Shown here: in pieces, positions 32,516 through 45,146 of the stretch
Layout of the letters: each line of letters begins with the position of its first letter
Numbering within the stretch: position 1 is the stretch's first letter
The notes under the pieces: model-generated
The model's database searches: none
Told to the model about the DNA's origin: nothing
Seen by the model: only the letters and a program-made list of their open reading frames with translations
Position numbers and translations under genes: made by a program
Assembly (NCBI GenBank): GCA_011799875.1
Contig: CM022302.1
Span: 56,523,599 to 56,587,598, forward strand
Direction of reading: 5' to 3'
DNA length: 64,000 nt
Source of the DNA: Thinopyrum elongatum
Lineage: Eukaryota; Streptophyta; Magnoliopsida; Poales; Poaceae

Positions 32516-35198
32516 TTACATTGTGATGAATCGAACACCCATAGAGTTCTGGTGCTGATCATGTTTTGCTCGTGGAAGAGGTTTAGTCAACGGATCTGCG
32601 ACATTCAGATCCGTATGTACTTTACAAATATCTATGTCTCCATCTTGAATATATTCATGAATGGAGTTGAAGCGGCGCTTGATGTGCTTGGTCTTCCTGT
32701 GAAACCTGGGCTCCTTGGCAATGGCAATAGCTCCAGTGTTGTCACAGAAGAGAGTCATCGGGCCCGACGCATTGGGAATCACTCCTAGGTCGGTGATAAA
32801 CTCCTTCATCCAGACTCCTTCCTGAGCTGCTTCCGAAGCAGCTATGTACTCCGCTTCACATGTAGATCCCGCCATGACGCTTTGCTTGCAACTGCACCAG
32901 CTGACTGCCCCACCATTCAAAATGTACACGTATCTGGTTTGTGACTTGGAGTCATCCAGATCTGTGTCAAAGCTAGCATCGACGTAACCCTTTACGACGA
33001 GCTCTTCGGCACCTCCATAAACGAGAAACATATCTGTAGTCCTTTTCAGGTACTTCAGGATATTCTTGACCGCTGTGTAGTGTTCCATTCCGGGATCACT
33101 TTGGTACCTCCCTACCAAACTTATGGCAAGGTTCACATCAGGTCTGGTACACAGCATGGCATACATAATCGAGCCTATGGCTGAGGCATAGGGGATGACA
33201 CTCATCTTTTCTCTTTCTTCTACCGAGGTCGGGCGTTGAGCTGTGCTCAATCTCACACCTTGCAATACAGGCAAGAACCCCTTCTTGTACTGATCCATAT
33301 TGAACTTCTTCAATATATTCTCAAGGTATGTGCTTTGTGAAAGACCAATGAGGCGTCTCGATCTATCTCTATAGATCTTGATGCCTAATATGTAAGCAGC
33401 TTCTCCAAGGTCCTTCATTGAAAAACACTTATTCAAGTAGGCCTTTATGCTTTCCAAAAGTTCTATATCATTTCCCATCAACAGTATGTCATCCACATAT
33501 AATATGAGAAATGCTACAGAGCTCCCACTCACTTTCTTGTAAATGCAGGCTTCTCCATAAGTCTGTATAAACCCAAACACTTTGATCATTTCATCAAAGA
33601 GAATGTTCCAACTCTGAGATGCTTGCACCAGCCCATAGATGGAGCGCTGGAGCTTGCATACTTTGTCAGCATTCTTAGGATCGACAAAACCTTCCGGCTG
33701 CATCATATACAATTCTTCCTTAAGGAAACCATTAAGGAATGCCGTTTTGACGTCCATTTGCCAGATCTCATAATCATAGAATGTGGCAATTGCTAACATG
33801 ATTCAGACGGACTTCAGCTTTGCTACGGGTGAGAAGGTCTCATCGTAGTCAACCCCTTGAACTTGTCGATAACCCTTAGCGACAAGCCGAGCCTTATAGA
33901 CGATCACATTACCATCCGCGTCAGTCTTCTTCTTAAAGATCCACTTATTCTCTATGGGTTGCTGATCATCGGGCAAGTCCTTCAAAGTCCATACTTTGTT
34001 TTCATACATGGATCTTTTCTCGGATTTCATGGCTTGAAGCCATTTGTTGGAATCCGGGCCCGCCATCGCTTCTTCATAGTTCGAAGGTTCACCGTTGTCT
34101 AACAACATGATTTCCAGGATAGGGTTTTCGTACCACTCTGGTGCGGAACGTGTCCTCGTGGACCTACGAAGTTCAGTAGCAACTTGACCCGAAGTTTCAT
34201 GATCATCATCATTAACTTCCTCTCTAGTCGGTGCAGGCACCACAGAAACATCTTCCTGAGCTGTGCTACTTTCCGATTCAAGAGGGGGTACCTCGCCAAG
34301 TTCTACTTTCCTCCCACTTAATTCTTTCGAGAGAAACTCTTTCTCCAGAAAGGATCCATTCTTGGCAACAAAGATCTTGCCTTCAGATCTGAGGTAGAAT
34401 GTATACCCAATAGTTTCCTTAGGGTATCCTATGAAGACGCATTTTTCCGATTTGGGTTCGAGCTTTTCAGGTTGAACTTTCTTGACATAAGCATCGCATC
34501 CCCAAACTTTCAGAAACGACAGCTTAGGTTTCTTCCCAAACCATAATTCATACGGTGTCGTCTCAACGGATTTAGACGGTGCCCTATTTAAAGTGAATGC
34601 GGCAGTCTCTAAAGCATAACCCCAAAATGATAGCGGTAGATCAGTAAGAGACATCATATATCGCACCATATCCAATAGAGTGCGATTACGATGTTCGGAC
34701 ACACCATTACGCTGAGGTGTTCCAGGCGGCGTGAGTTGTGAAACAATTCCACATTTCCTTAAGTGCGTGCCAAACTCGTGACTCAAGTATTCTCCTCCAC
34801 GATCTAATTGTATTAACTTTATTTTCCTGTCACGTTGATTCTCTACCTTGCTCTGAAATTCCTTGAACTTTTCAAAGGTCTCAGACTTGTGTTTCATTAA
34901 GTAGACATACCCATATCTACTTAAGTCATCAGTGAGGGTGAGAACATAATGATAGCCACCGCGAGCCTCAACGCTCATTGGACCGCATACATCAGTATGT
35001 ATTATTTCCAACAAGTTGCATGGTTGCTCGCTCCATTGTTCCGGAGAACGGAGTCTTGGTCATTTTGCCCATGAGGCATGGTTCGCATGTGTCAAATGAT
35101 TCATAATCAAGAGACTCCAAAAGTCCATCTGCATGGAGTTTCTTCATGTGTTTGATACCAATGTGACCAAGGCGGCAGTGCCACAATTATGTGGGACT
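32516..35198 (-). pseudogene. Copia pol: pre-integrase, integrase, RT and RNase H of the Angela-like element
   Basis: From high to low coordinates: GAG-pre-integrase with HCRLGHIG and CEPCLMGK, integrase (HTDVCGP, DRGGEY, NGVSEHRNRTLLDM giving the D, D, E set), linker, RT (WIFKKK, YVDD at about 33488-33499) and RNase H with GYVDASF and the conserved end EAEYIAASEAAQE...KHIKRRF. A frameshift lies at about 35015-35035, just before HTDVCGP. A TGA at 33803-33805 interrupts RT; a CGA-to-TGA change is the simplest origin. The upstream part of the same protein is at 44804-45145, beyond the nested X element. Confidence 0.92.
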
Positions 35199-35203
35199 AT
35201 TAT

Positions 35204-37379
35204 TGTAGGAGATATGCCCTAGAGGCAATAATAAATGTTATTGATTATCTCCCTGTTCATAATTAGGTTTATGTTCCATGCTATAACTGCTATGGTTCTC
35301 GAGTCTGCAAATAAAACGAGGCTTGGAGGAAGACTCATATGCACGTGTGGAATAATAAACGGTAATATGTATTCCTAGTCTGGCCTCTAAGACTAGCTCA
35401 AGTATTGCATGATGGTTCTGTTTTCCTGATCATGGGCATGTCTATGCCAGCAATTTTGAGGGCACAGTGTTAGAAGAACATTTGTGTTGAATCGACCCAA
35501 ATTGATGTTATGCTATGAGTTACATTCGTCACATATTAATGGTTAATAACACAGAGATGGTTAATGTTTGCAAAATTCCTTAGACCATGAGAGTGTCGAG
35601 TTTCTTCATACTTGCTTCATGAACTTTGGGGTTTGTTAAACGTCATCCGTAAATGGGTGGCTATTACGGCGGCTTACGGGTTCATGGAAAAGTGTGTCAA
35701 GTAACTTGATAGCTCAAGATTGGGACTTGCTCCTCCGACGATGGAGAGATATCTCTGGGCCCTCTCGGTGTTATGGTATCCATCATCGTCTGGCCAGATA
35801 CTTTGTGATTTGATCACAGGGATGCCGGAACACGGTAACGAGAAAAGAGAACAATACCGGTAACGAGGTAACTGGCATAGTGGACAAGTTGTTGATCCAC
35901 GGAAATGCCTACATGTCTAACCTCGGGTATTTGTAACATATCGTGAAGCAACAGGAATAGCACACGGCAACTGGAGGTTCACTCGAATATTCATTCGTGT
36001 GGGTATAGGGGTCAATATGGGTGTCCACGGCTCCGATGTTGATCATTGATCGGAAGGTGTTCCGTGTCATGTCTATACTTCACCGAACCTATAGGGTCAC
36101 ACGCTTAAGGGTCATCTATCTGCTGAATACTAGACAGGGAGTCTGAGAGAAAATCACCGAAAAGTTTCGGAGACAACGGAAGAGTTCCGGAGAGAGAACA
36201 CTGAAAAAGTTTCGGTAAAACCGAAAAGTTGTTTCGGATAAAACCATTGATCCAAAAAGGTTTCGGCAACCACCGGGAATGTTTTGGAGGTTGCCAGATT
36301 GGTCTGGTAATTTCTGGAATTTTTCTGGAGAAAAAACCGAAAAAAAAAGTTTCGGAGCTGCCGGAGTTGTTTACCGGGTAAACAAAGATGGTTTTAAATT
36401 AAACCACCATACTGGAAATGCTCCAGAGCGCGTCCAGATAATTTTAGAGGGTGCCGGAAATGTTCTGGGACCTTCTGGAATTTTTCAGAAATAATAGTCG
36501 CGGAAAACATCTTGTCCCAGCGTGAGGGGACAAGATCCCACGGATCGTGGGGGCTGTTTTTGGGCTGTTTTTGGGAGGGCCCCCTTTGGGAGCAGCCCCC
36601 TTGTGGCTGGACAAAATGTTGGGGGGGCCCCCCATGGTGGGGGGCAGCCCCCACAAATGGTGGAGAGTGTTGGGAGGAAGGTGGGGCCCCATGGGGGAAC
36701 ACCATGGACAAGGGAACATGTTTTTCCCTTGTTTGGTGGGAACATGTTCTCCTTGTTTTGTGGGAACATGTTTTCCCCATGTTTAGTGGGCTGAATTTTC
36801 AGCCCCCTCCACCCCTTCCACCACTATATAAGGAGGAGGAGAGGTGCTCTCCAACTCCACTCCAACTCTCTCACACAAGCCATGCATGATCTGGCATTCT
36901 CTCTCCCACCCACGAAATAGTTTCGTAGTGCCGAAAGGCTGTCTGGGTTCCGGTGGGAACTAGTTCTGGACGGCGAAGCCCTGCCGGATAGATGGCACCG
37001 TATGTGTGCAACCCCGTATAGAGGTCGTAGTTTCGTCCTTTTGCCCGAGGGGCTGTTCGAGTGTCCTCCCGAAGGGCTGTCCGAGTGACGGTCCGAGTTC
37101 TGTGAGTCCTCCCGAAGGGCTGTCCACGACACCGTCCGGGGGACTGTCCGACCGCCTCCCGGAGGGCTGTCCGAGTGGCGGATGAGGGAGTACATCCTCG
37201 CGGTTGGGAGGTTGTAAATCCTAGCTGCGGGGATCTGCACCGACGATCGTCATCGACTCTACTTCCGCTGCGCTACGAGTCGGTAACGAAAATGATCAAA
37301 CCTTGTATGCAGTCTCCATAGTGGTCCTGGGCTGGTGCGTAGGTCGGAAAATTTTTGTTTTCTACTGCGTTACCCTACA
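35204..37379 (+). repeat. 5' LTR of the X element
   Basis: It runs TGTAGGAGATATGCCC to CGTTACCCTACA. The TATA box TATATAAG is at 36825-36832. The GGGCTGTCC tandem units are at about 37040-37185. A run of GGGAACATGTTTTCCCC-like words (about 36710-36780) is missing from the partner LTR. Confidence 0.95.
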
Positions 37380-37380
37380 G

Positions 37381-37393
37381 TGGCATCATGAGC
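37381..37393 (+). promoter_or_regulatory. Primer binding site of the X element
   Basis: TGGCATCATGAGC, one base after the LTR, matches the same site of the Angela-like element (47235-47247 on the minus strand) and is a variant of the initiator-Met complement TGGTATCAGAGC. Confidence 0.8.
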
Positions 37394-40069
37394 CGTGCTA
37401 TGCGTAGATGCAGGTTGCGATCTAGAATACATGGAGATGTATGGGTGTTGCACAATATAATTAGGTAGTAGATGAGTTCTATTACTGAAAATTATTTGTG
37501 CGGCTAGCAGATGAAATCTGTTACCCGATGTTCTTGTTGCTTCCCTCGAATTTGCGTAGTCCTGATCTTGACAGCATTGCGGAATCTGACAAAGTTCTGG
37601 CAATCCGCGATCCTTTCATGCTGCTCCTGAGTATGCTGATTGACAGATCAACGAAGTGCTAACAGTTCTTTGGGTTCCACTTTAGTCAATGAAAGATGGA
37701 TGTTTCACAGATGAAAGGGCAATGCAGATATGATCTGCACGGGGGTCATGCGTATGACGAAGTTCAGTATGGGGCTCGAGATTTTATTATCTCGTGTTTC
37801 ATACACCCCGCGTTGTTAATCTAGCGACTTGGATAATCATGCTTGATGATGGACGTTGGTAGCTTCGGTTTGTTTCGAAACCTTAGAAGCCACGTAAAAC
37901 CAGTTTTTGCTAAACCGATTAGAGGCGTCTAACTTGGTTTTGCAGGAGGGTTTGCATGTGCATGTGATGTGGTATAGCAGTGCTCATAATAATTTGATTA
38001 TGTATGAGATGACTATATAATGTAAATTGATTAACATGACCTGCGTGTCATGATTCGGCATGATGGCTGGAGCCATATGATTGTCACTTTATTGACCTGC
38101 GTGTCAACCTTAAGTAATGCATTATTTTATTAGCTATAGAGATAGCAATATTATCTGGTGCATCGACAAGGTGGTGGCAATCTTCGCAATGGTGAACACC
38201 GACGCGAATGCCAAAGACGAAGAAATACAAGACTTCTCCGTCAGAAAGGGCTATACCATATCATGCTATTATGAATTGCCTGAGATGTTTATCCCTTATG
38301 ATGCACCCTTCTTGATTGCGCGGTAGTCGTTTTTATTAGGGTGATCTCTCACAAAAATATCAAGTAGTTAGTGTTCTCCCAAGTGTAGCACCGTCACGGC
38401 ACCTAACTTTTCGGGGTGCGCCATGTCCACATGGGTACGAACGATTAGAGAAGTGTGAGGCGGGTGAGGTCGGACCTCGCAGCAAGATCACTTGGTTGTC
38501 TTGACGTTCTGGCTTGATCGTCCTGAGCTCGGAACACGCCCATCGAAAGATGAACAGGAGTCACATAGAGATGTGATCGGCATGTTTGCCCACCAAATTG
38601 AAATTCTCGTCATCAGTGATGTCCACATCAATGGCGTTGAATTGAAATGTGGATCTTGTATCACTCACAATCAATTATGAGAGATATTGATTTGAGTGGG
38701 AGCGCACTGTTGAATTAACTTGTTTAATTCTCAGTGCAATTAATTTTGAACACTGTCTAAAGTGTGATTTGCATAATAGTTGTAGAATAATGGCTCGCGT
38801 TTCCACCTTCCCTATTAAAATTGAATAGCTGTTAAATATCTGGTTAAAACTTTACGGTTGGCAACGTAATGTGAGGATTGTCCTCAAGAGTGCCGAGAAG
38901 GACTTTGTCCTATCGCATACTTTCGGTATTCTCTCGCTTATGCTATGGATCATGTGACTCTCGTCCTTCGATCCAAAAGCTGGAATTCCATTTCAGTCAA
39001 GTCCAATATGTTTGCTTCCATGAGACCCGAACTTCGAAAGTTTGGATAGTTATGTGATATTCATGGAATCTGAAAATCATTTTCAGAGACAGACAAAGGC
39101 TAAAAGATATGAGATATCCAAAGAAATGTTTGTTTGCAAACTATTAGTAAAGGAGTTTACTATGCATTAGACTGATAAGAGAGGGATCTAGAAGAACGCC
39201 TGTCATATGATGAAAGGTGAATAAAACAACAACTTAAAGAGAAAGGAAGTGTCCGAAGGGTGTCAGTGAAACTTTCACGCCTAGGAAGTCCAGGGCTGAT
39301 GCCACTCTTAAGTTGTGTGCTTCTTCTGAGAGTAGGAGAAATACTAAAAGTTAAACTGTTAGAAGTATAAAGGCAATGAGAAAGAAGACTGGAATATCCA
39401 GCTCATGTATGAATGTCATACAAGTTTTTGATGTATAGAAGGCTGGTGAAAGATATAGTTCTTGGGAATTATGATTAAATTGTTAATCACTGATTCTTGG
39501 GTATTGTGAGTTAATCACAAAGATACCCGCTCGATTGCATTCTGTTGCAACTCGATGTAAGAACTACTATGGCCTGAAAGACTAGCCAGGAATGAGGTTT
39601 AGGTATACACAGGGAACATAGTAAATGTTACTGTACCTTCCATCGGTGTATTACCGTCTGTGTTTATTTTCCTAATTCAATTAGAGTTTTACACACTCTA
39701 GCCCATTGCATAAGTTATCTTGCAAGAAGGTTGTTCATAAGAGAACTTTTGATGTTCGGTGTTATGAATAACATAAGGGCCATACTTTCATTATGAATGA
39801 GATGTATGTTATGAATATTGATAATAATACATTACCTCAGTATTAACTTTGATAATTCATTTTAGAGTTTTACACACTCTAGCCCATTGCACAATGTTTG
39901 TTGCAAAAGGGTTGTTCATAGAAGAACAATTGCTGTTCAGTATTATGAATAACATGAGGGCCATACTTCCATCATCGATGGGACGTATGTTATGAATATT
40001 GATGGTAATATGATACATCCATAACACTGACGCTAAATGTCATAAGACTAAAAGAATACCACACAAGTG
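37394..40069 (+). other. Leader and unrecognisable gag region of the X element
   Basis: No Gag motif or zinc knuckle survives. The longest open piece (38117-38326, about 70 codons, containing MVNTDANAKDEEIQDF) matches nothing I know. Two similar blocks around TTTTACACACTCTAGCCCATTGCA (39688-39730 and 39868-39910), each followed by GTTGTTCATA and later AGGGCCATACTT, form an imperfect duplication of about 180 bp. Confidence 0.45.
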
Positions 40070-42412
40070 TGGCACTGCATTTGGTCACATTGGAGAAACC
40101 CGCATGGAAAATTCCATTATGATGGATTTTGAAGTCGTTTGATTTTGAATCACCTGACACTTGCAACTTTCCTCCGAAAAGTGAAGTGACTGAAATACTG
40201 TTCACAGGCCATAAGGAACGAGCAAAGAACTTATTGGTGATCATACATTTTGATGTATGTAGTCCGATAAATGTTGTTGCAAGTAGTGGATTTATCTATC
40301 TTCAGAAATGACTCAAGTAGATATATGGATATTTACTTGATGAGACGTAAGTCTGGATCTTTTGAAATCATTTGAAAGGTTTTCAAAATGAAGTAGAAGT
40401 TATTGTAACAAGAAAATTATGTTTCTACAATTCGATTGCAGAAAGAAATATTTGAGTTACAAGTTTAGCGAATGTCTGATGCGTTGTGAAAGGGGTTTCA
40501 TAACTTGCACCTCCCGGAACACCACTGCAAGTGGAAAGTCCGTGAAGATGTAATCGAACCATTTATGACATGGTAAGATCAAAGATGACATAAATAAATT
40601 TGCCATTATCCCTTTTAAAAGGTGATGCTTTAGAGACTGCGGCTTTTACACTGAAAAGAGCTCCATTAGGTCTGTTGAAATGACACCATGGTATGGTACG
40701 CCCAACCATGTTATATCTTTTCTTAACATTTGGAATATGGGGCTTGTGTAAAAGGTTACAAACCTATTCCAAATCAGACAAGTGCTACTTTGTAGGTTAT
40801 CCCAAGTCATTGGGTATTCCCCCACCACTATACCGAGGCAAAAGTTTTTGCCACAAAATGGTATGCTTTTTGAAGAAAATGGTTCTTTGAAAAAGGTGAG
40901 TGGGAGAATAGTGCAACTCGACGAGATAAACAGTATCTTCGCCATCAGATCAAAGGAAAGAGACCTTGGAAGTAATTCCGGAGTTTCCTACTGCGACTGA
41001 TACGGAAGTCTCTACAATAAAATGTATGGACTTCGGTCGAACTTGCAGCTGAACCACGTAGGCAAGGCTCGTGCAAACCTCTCAGGTGCGCAAACGAGAT
41101 ATTGTTGTTAGACAACAGTATACCTACGATACACAAAGAAGCGTTGATGGGCCCTAACTCCGGAATTGGCTAAATGCCAATACAATCGGAGATAGTTTCC
41201 ATATAAGTGATTCAAGATTAAAACCTTGATACACCTTTCGGAAGACTTAGAGTCTGACGAATATTTATGGAACTATAACTGATATGAATAAAAATGTTTT
41301 ATCCATAAAGCTCGACTTGTTGCAATATACAAGTTCAAGGAGTTGACTACGATGAGGTTGCTTCATCGTAGCGATGCTTAAATTCGGTTCGGGTTGAACT
41401 AGCAATTAATACATATTTCATATCATGAGATATAAAACAATGGATGACAAAAGGATTTCCATCTGATGGAAATGAAACCAAGGACCTGCATGTGTTACAG
41501 TCCAAGGTATTTTGTCAATCCAGAGGATGCTAGAAAGGGTGCAAACTTCAGAGTTCCAGCGATGGACAGAAGAGAGCAAAGTGGAGTTGGAATCTTTGTG
41601 TTTTGATGAAATGGTCAAAGGAGTTTTGACTTCATCAATGGATAACGAAGATGCTTGTAATTCAAGAAAGTAAGTGGGAGCCTAATAACATTTCTAAAAA
41701 CCTTGTGTGCTTGACACATTGTTAATTGGAAATAAAATTCTTGACACGAATTAGGACTTCATTTGAAAATATTTTTTCGATGAAGTGGTTGGGCTAAATA
41801 GCCTTAATATTAGGCATGATGATCTATGAAGATAGATTTACCTAATGGGGCTAAGCAATAAATACATATTGAGAAGATGCTAAAACTTTTTAGCATTTAA
41901 AACGCCAAGGAGTGATTCTTGCCGAAGTCACATGGAAAGAGTTTTTGCAAGACTCGGTGTCCCAAAAACACTGATGAGCAAAATACATGATGGGGATTCC
42001 ACACACTCTTGTGTTTGGATTAATCATGTATTCCATGGTATGTATAACAACCAGATATGTCCAATACTCCCAAAGTTGTTGCGAGTATAGATACCAAAGT
42101 GATCAAAAGTATTGATCAAGGGACAACAGTGAAAAAGGGTCATTGAGTACTATAGTAGCACTGATGACAAGTTTTCTCGCAAGTAGAGATCATGAAGAGT
42201 TCGTTGTAAAAGGTTACGTCGATACAGTCTTCATCATTTCTCCATGCGATTTTCGATTTAAATTGACGGTTTTGTGTAACACACAATATGGTGGCACAGT
42301 TAGTTGGAATTTGTTCAAACAAGTTACTGTGGCGAATTCTATAACAGAGGCAAAGTATGTTGCCGCTTTTAAAGTGACAAAGAAGATGTTGAATCATATA
42401 GTTCATTCATGA
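40070..42412 (+). pseudogene. Decayed Copia pol of the X element
   Basis: Pieces of BARE/Angela-like pol can be followed in order on the plus strand: pre-integrase to integrase (40130-40310; SPDTCNF, ERAKNLL, HFDVCSP), integrase end (40740-40890; KSDKCYFVGYPK), RT start (about 41335; GVDYDE) and RNase H (42190-42400; EFVVKGYVD, GGTVSWN, ITEAKYVAA). Stops and frameshifts occur every few dozen codons, and catalytic blocks such as YVDD are not visible. It cannot code for enzymes. Confidence 0.8.
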
Positions 42413-42711
42413 ACTTAGTATGGTTCCAAGATGGCTTTTGTCAATGGGACACTACTGCAAGTAGTTGCTCCATAACTCAGTCTGAGGAATCCAGGTTCGA
42501 CCTGTGATTCGCATACATATCAAGCCAAGTCCACACAAAATATGACTTTTGTGAAAGCGTGAAAACGCGAGGATATGCAAAGATACACACGGAGCTGAAG
42601 TCGTCGTCCTTGAAACATTTCAGGCTTAACACACAAGCAACATATTTACAACCATGTATTGTGGTGCCCTCGGTGTAAAGTGCATTAGCATTAACTAGAT
42701 TATTGACTCTA

Positions 42712-42726
42712 GTGCAAGTGGGAGTC
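42712..42726 (+). promoter_or_regulatory. Polypurine tract of the X element
   Basis: GTGCAAGTGGGAGTC directly precedes the 3' LTR at 42727. It is the same motif as in the Angela-like element. Confidence 0.85.
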
Positions 42727-44803
42727 TGTAGGAGATATGCCCTAGAGGCATAATAAATGTTATTGATTATCTCCCTGTTCATAATTAGGTTTATGTTCCA
42801 TGCTATAACTGCTATGGTTCTCGAGTCTGCAAATAAAACGAGGCTTGGAGGAGACTCATATGCACGTGTGGAATAATAACGGTATATGTATTCCTAGTCT
42901 GGCCTCTAGACTAGCTCAAGTATTGCATGATGGTTTCGTTTTCCTGATCATGGGCATGTCTATGCCAGCAATTTTGAGGGCACAGTGTTAGAAGAACATT
43001 TGTGTTGAATCGACCCAATTGATTTTAGCTTGAGTTACATTCGTCACATATTAATGGTTAATACACAGAGATGGTTAATGTTTGCAAAATTCCTTAGACC
43101 ATGAGAGTGTCGAGTTTCTTCATACTTGCTTCATGAACTTTGGGGTTTGTTAAACGTCATCCTAAATGGGTGGCTATTACGGCGGCTTACGGGTTCATGG
43201 AAAAGTGTGTCAAGTAACTTGATAGCTCAGATTGGGATTTGCTCCTCCGACGATGGAGAGATATCTCTGGGCCCTCTCGGTGTTACGGTATCCATCATCG
43301 TCTGGCCAGATACTTTGTGATTTGATCACAGGGATGCCGGAACACGTAACGAGAAAAGAGAACAATACCGGTAACGAGGTAACTGGCATAGTGGACAGTT
43401 GTTGATCCACGGAAATGCCTACATGTCTAACCTCGGGTATTTGTAACATATCGTGAAGCAACAGGAATAGCACACGGCAACTGGAGGTTCACTCGATATT
43501 CATTCGTGTGGGTATAGGGGTCAATATGGGTGTCCACGGCTCCGATGTTGATCATTGATCGAAGGTGTTCCGTGTCATGTCTATACTTTCACCGAACCTA
43601 TAGGGTCACACGCTTAAGGGTCATCTATCTGCTGAATACTAGACAGGATTCTGAGAGAAAATCACCGAAAAGTTTCGGAGACAACGGAAGAGTTCCGGAG
43701 AGAAACACTGAAAAAGTTTCGGTAAAACGAAAATTGAGTTGTTTCGGATAAAACCATTGATCCAAAAGGTTTCGGCAAGCACCGGGAATGTTTTGGAGGT
43801 TGCCAGATTGGTCTGGTAATTTCTGGAATTTTTCTGGAGAAAAAACCGAAAAAAAAGTTTCGGAGCTGCCGGAGTTTGTTTACCGGTAACAAAGATGGTT
43901 TTAAATTAACACACCATACTGGAAATGTTCCAGAGCATGTCCAGATAATTTTAGAGGGTGCCGGAAATGTTCTGGGACCTTCTGGAATTTTTCAGAAATA
44001 AGTCGCGGAAAACATCTTGTCCCAGCGTGAGGGGACAAGATCCCAGGATCGTGGGGGCTGTTTTGGGCTGTTTTTGGGGGGGGGGGGGGGGCCCTTTGGG
44101 AGCAGCCCCTTGTGGCTGGACAAAATGTTGGGGGGTGGGGGGCCCATGGTGGGGGGCAGCCCCCACAAATGGTGGAGAGTGTTGGGAGGAAGGTGGTTCC
44201 CCATGTTTAGTGGGCTGAATTTTCAGCCCCCTCCACCCCTTCCACCACTATATAAGGAGGAGGAGAGGTGCTCTCCAACTCCACTCCAACTCTCTCACAC
44301 AAGCCATGCATGATCTGGCATTCTCTCTCCCTCCCACGAAATAGTTTCGTAGTGCCGAAAGGCTGTCTGGGTTCCAGTGGGAACTAGTTCTGGACGGTGA
44401 AGCCCTGCCGGATAGATGGCACCGTATGTGTGCAACCCCGTAGAGAGGTCGTAGTTTCGTCCTTTTGCCCGAGGGGCTGTTCGAGTGTCCTCCCGAAGGG
44501 CTGTCCGAGTGACGGTCCGAGTTCTGTGAGTCCTCCCGAAGGGCTGTCCACGACACCGTCCGGGGGACTGTCCGACCGCCTCCCGGAGGGCTGTCCGAGT
44601 GGCGGATGAGGGAGTACATCCTCGCGGTTGGGAGGTTGTAAATCCTAGCTGCGGGGATCTGCACCGACGATCGTCATCGACTCTACTTCCGCTGCGCTAC
44701 GAGTCGGTAACGAAAATGATCAAACCTTGTATGCAGTCTCCATAGTGGTCCTGGGCTGGTGCGTAGGTCGGAAAATTTTTGTTTTCTACTGCGTTACCCT
44801 ACA
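42727..44803 (+). repeat. 3' LTR of the X element, rich in one-base deletions
   Basis: It is collinear with 35204-37379 but about 100 bp shorter. One block deletion (near 44194) removes a GGGAACATG-rich stretch. The rest are isolated missing single bases, often an A, with very few substitutions. A 16-G run is at 44076-44091. The TATA box is at 44249-44256. The pattern suggests poor base calling rather than evolution. Confidence 0.93.
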
Positions 44804-45145
44804 ATTATTATCAACCTTACATCTTTTGGCATTCACACTATGAATATGTGTAACATCACGTTCGAGATTCAATAAAAATAAACCATTGACCAGCGGGGCA
44901 TGACCATAAAACATATCTCTCATATAAATAGAACAACCATTATTCTTGGATTTAAATGAGTAGCCATCTCGCGTTAAACGAGATCCAGATACAATGTTCA
45001 TGCTCAAAGCTGGCACTAAATAACAATTATTGAGGTTTAAAACTAATCCCGAAGGTAGATGTAGAGGTAGCGTGCCGACGGCGATCACATCGACCTTGGA
45101 ACCATTCCCGATGCGCATCGTCACCTCGTCCTTCGCCAGTCTCCG
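44804..45145 (-). pseudogene. Upstream part of Angela-like pol (protease remnant and pre-integrase)
   Basis: MRIGNGSKVDVIAVGTLPL at the start and NCYLVPALSMNIVSGSRL, YGHAPLVNGLF further on are the region after the Copia protease. The segment connects, across the X insertion, to the pre-integrase at 35198. The protease active-site part (normally W-V-x-D-[TS]-G) is missing: the frame of the Gag end stops at about 45147 and this segment is joined in another frame, so a deletion of some tens of codons removed it. Confidence 0.85.
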
Positions 45146-45146
45146 C

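Larger units (their letters stand above)
35204..44803 (+). mobile_element. Family X Copia element, full length, coding region decayed
   Basis: LTRs 35204-37379 (2176 bp) and 42727-44803 (2077 bp) flank a 5.3 kb internal region with PBS and PPT, and a perfect target duplication ATTAT (35199-35203 and 44804-44808). It sits in the pre-integrase part of the Angela-like element, on the opposite strand. The coding region still resembles BARE/Angela pol but is broken by many frameshifts and stops, so it must have depended on proteins from other copies. Confidence 0.95.

Noticed and set aside
36394..36889. Several overlapping frames rich in P, G and W in the X LTR (also 43951-44313)
   Set aside because: They lie upstream of the LTR TATA box in U3, appear on both strands and are broken differently in the partner LTR.
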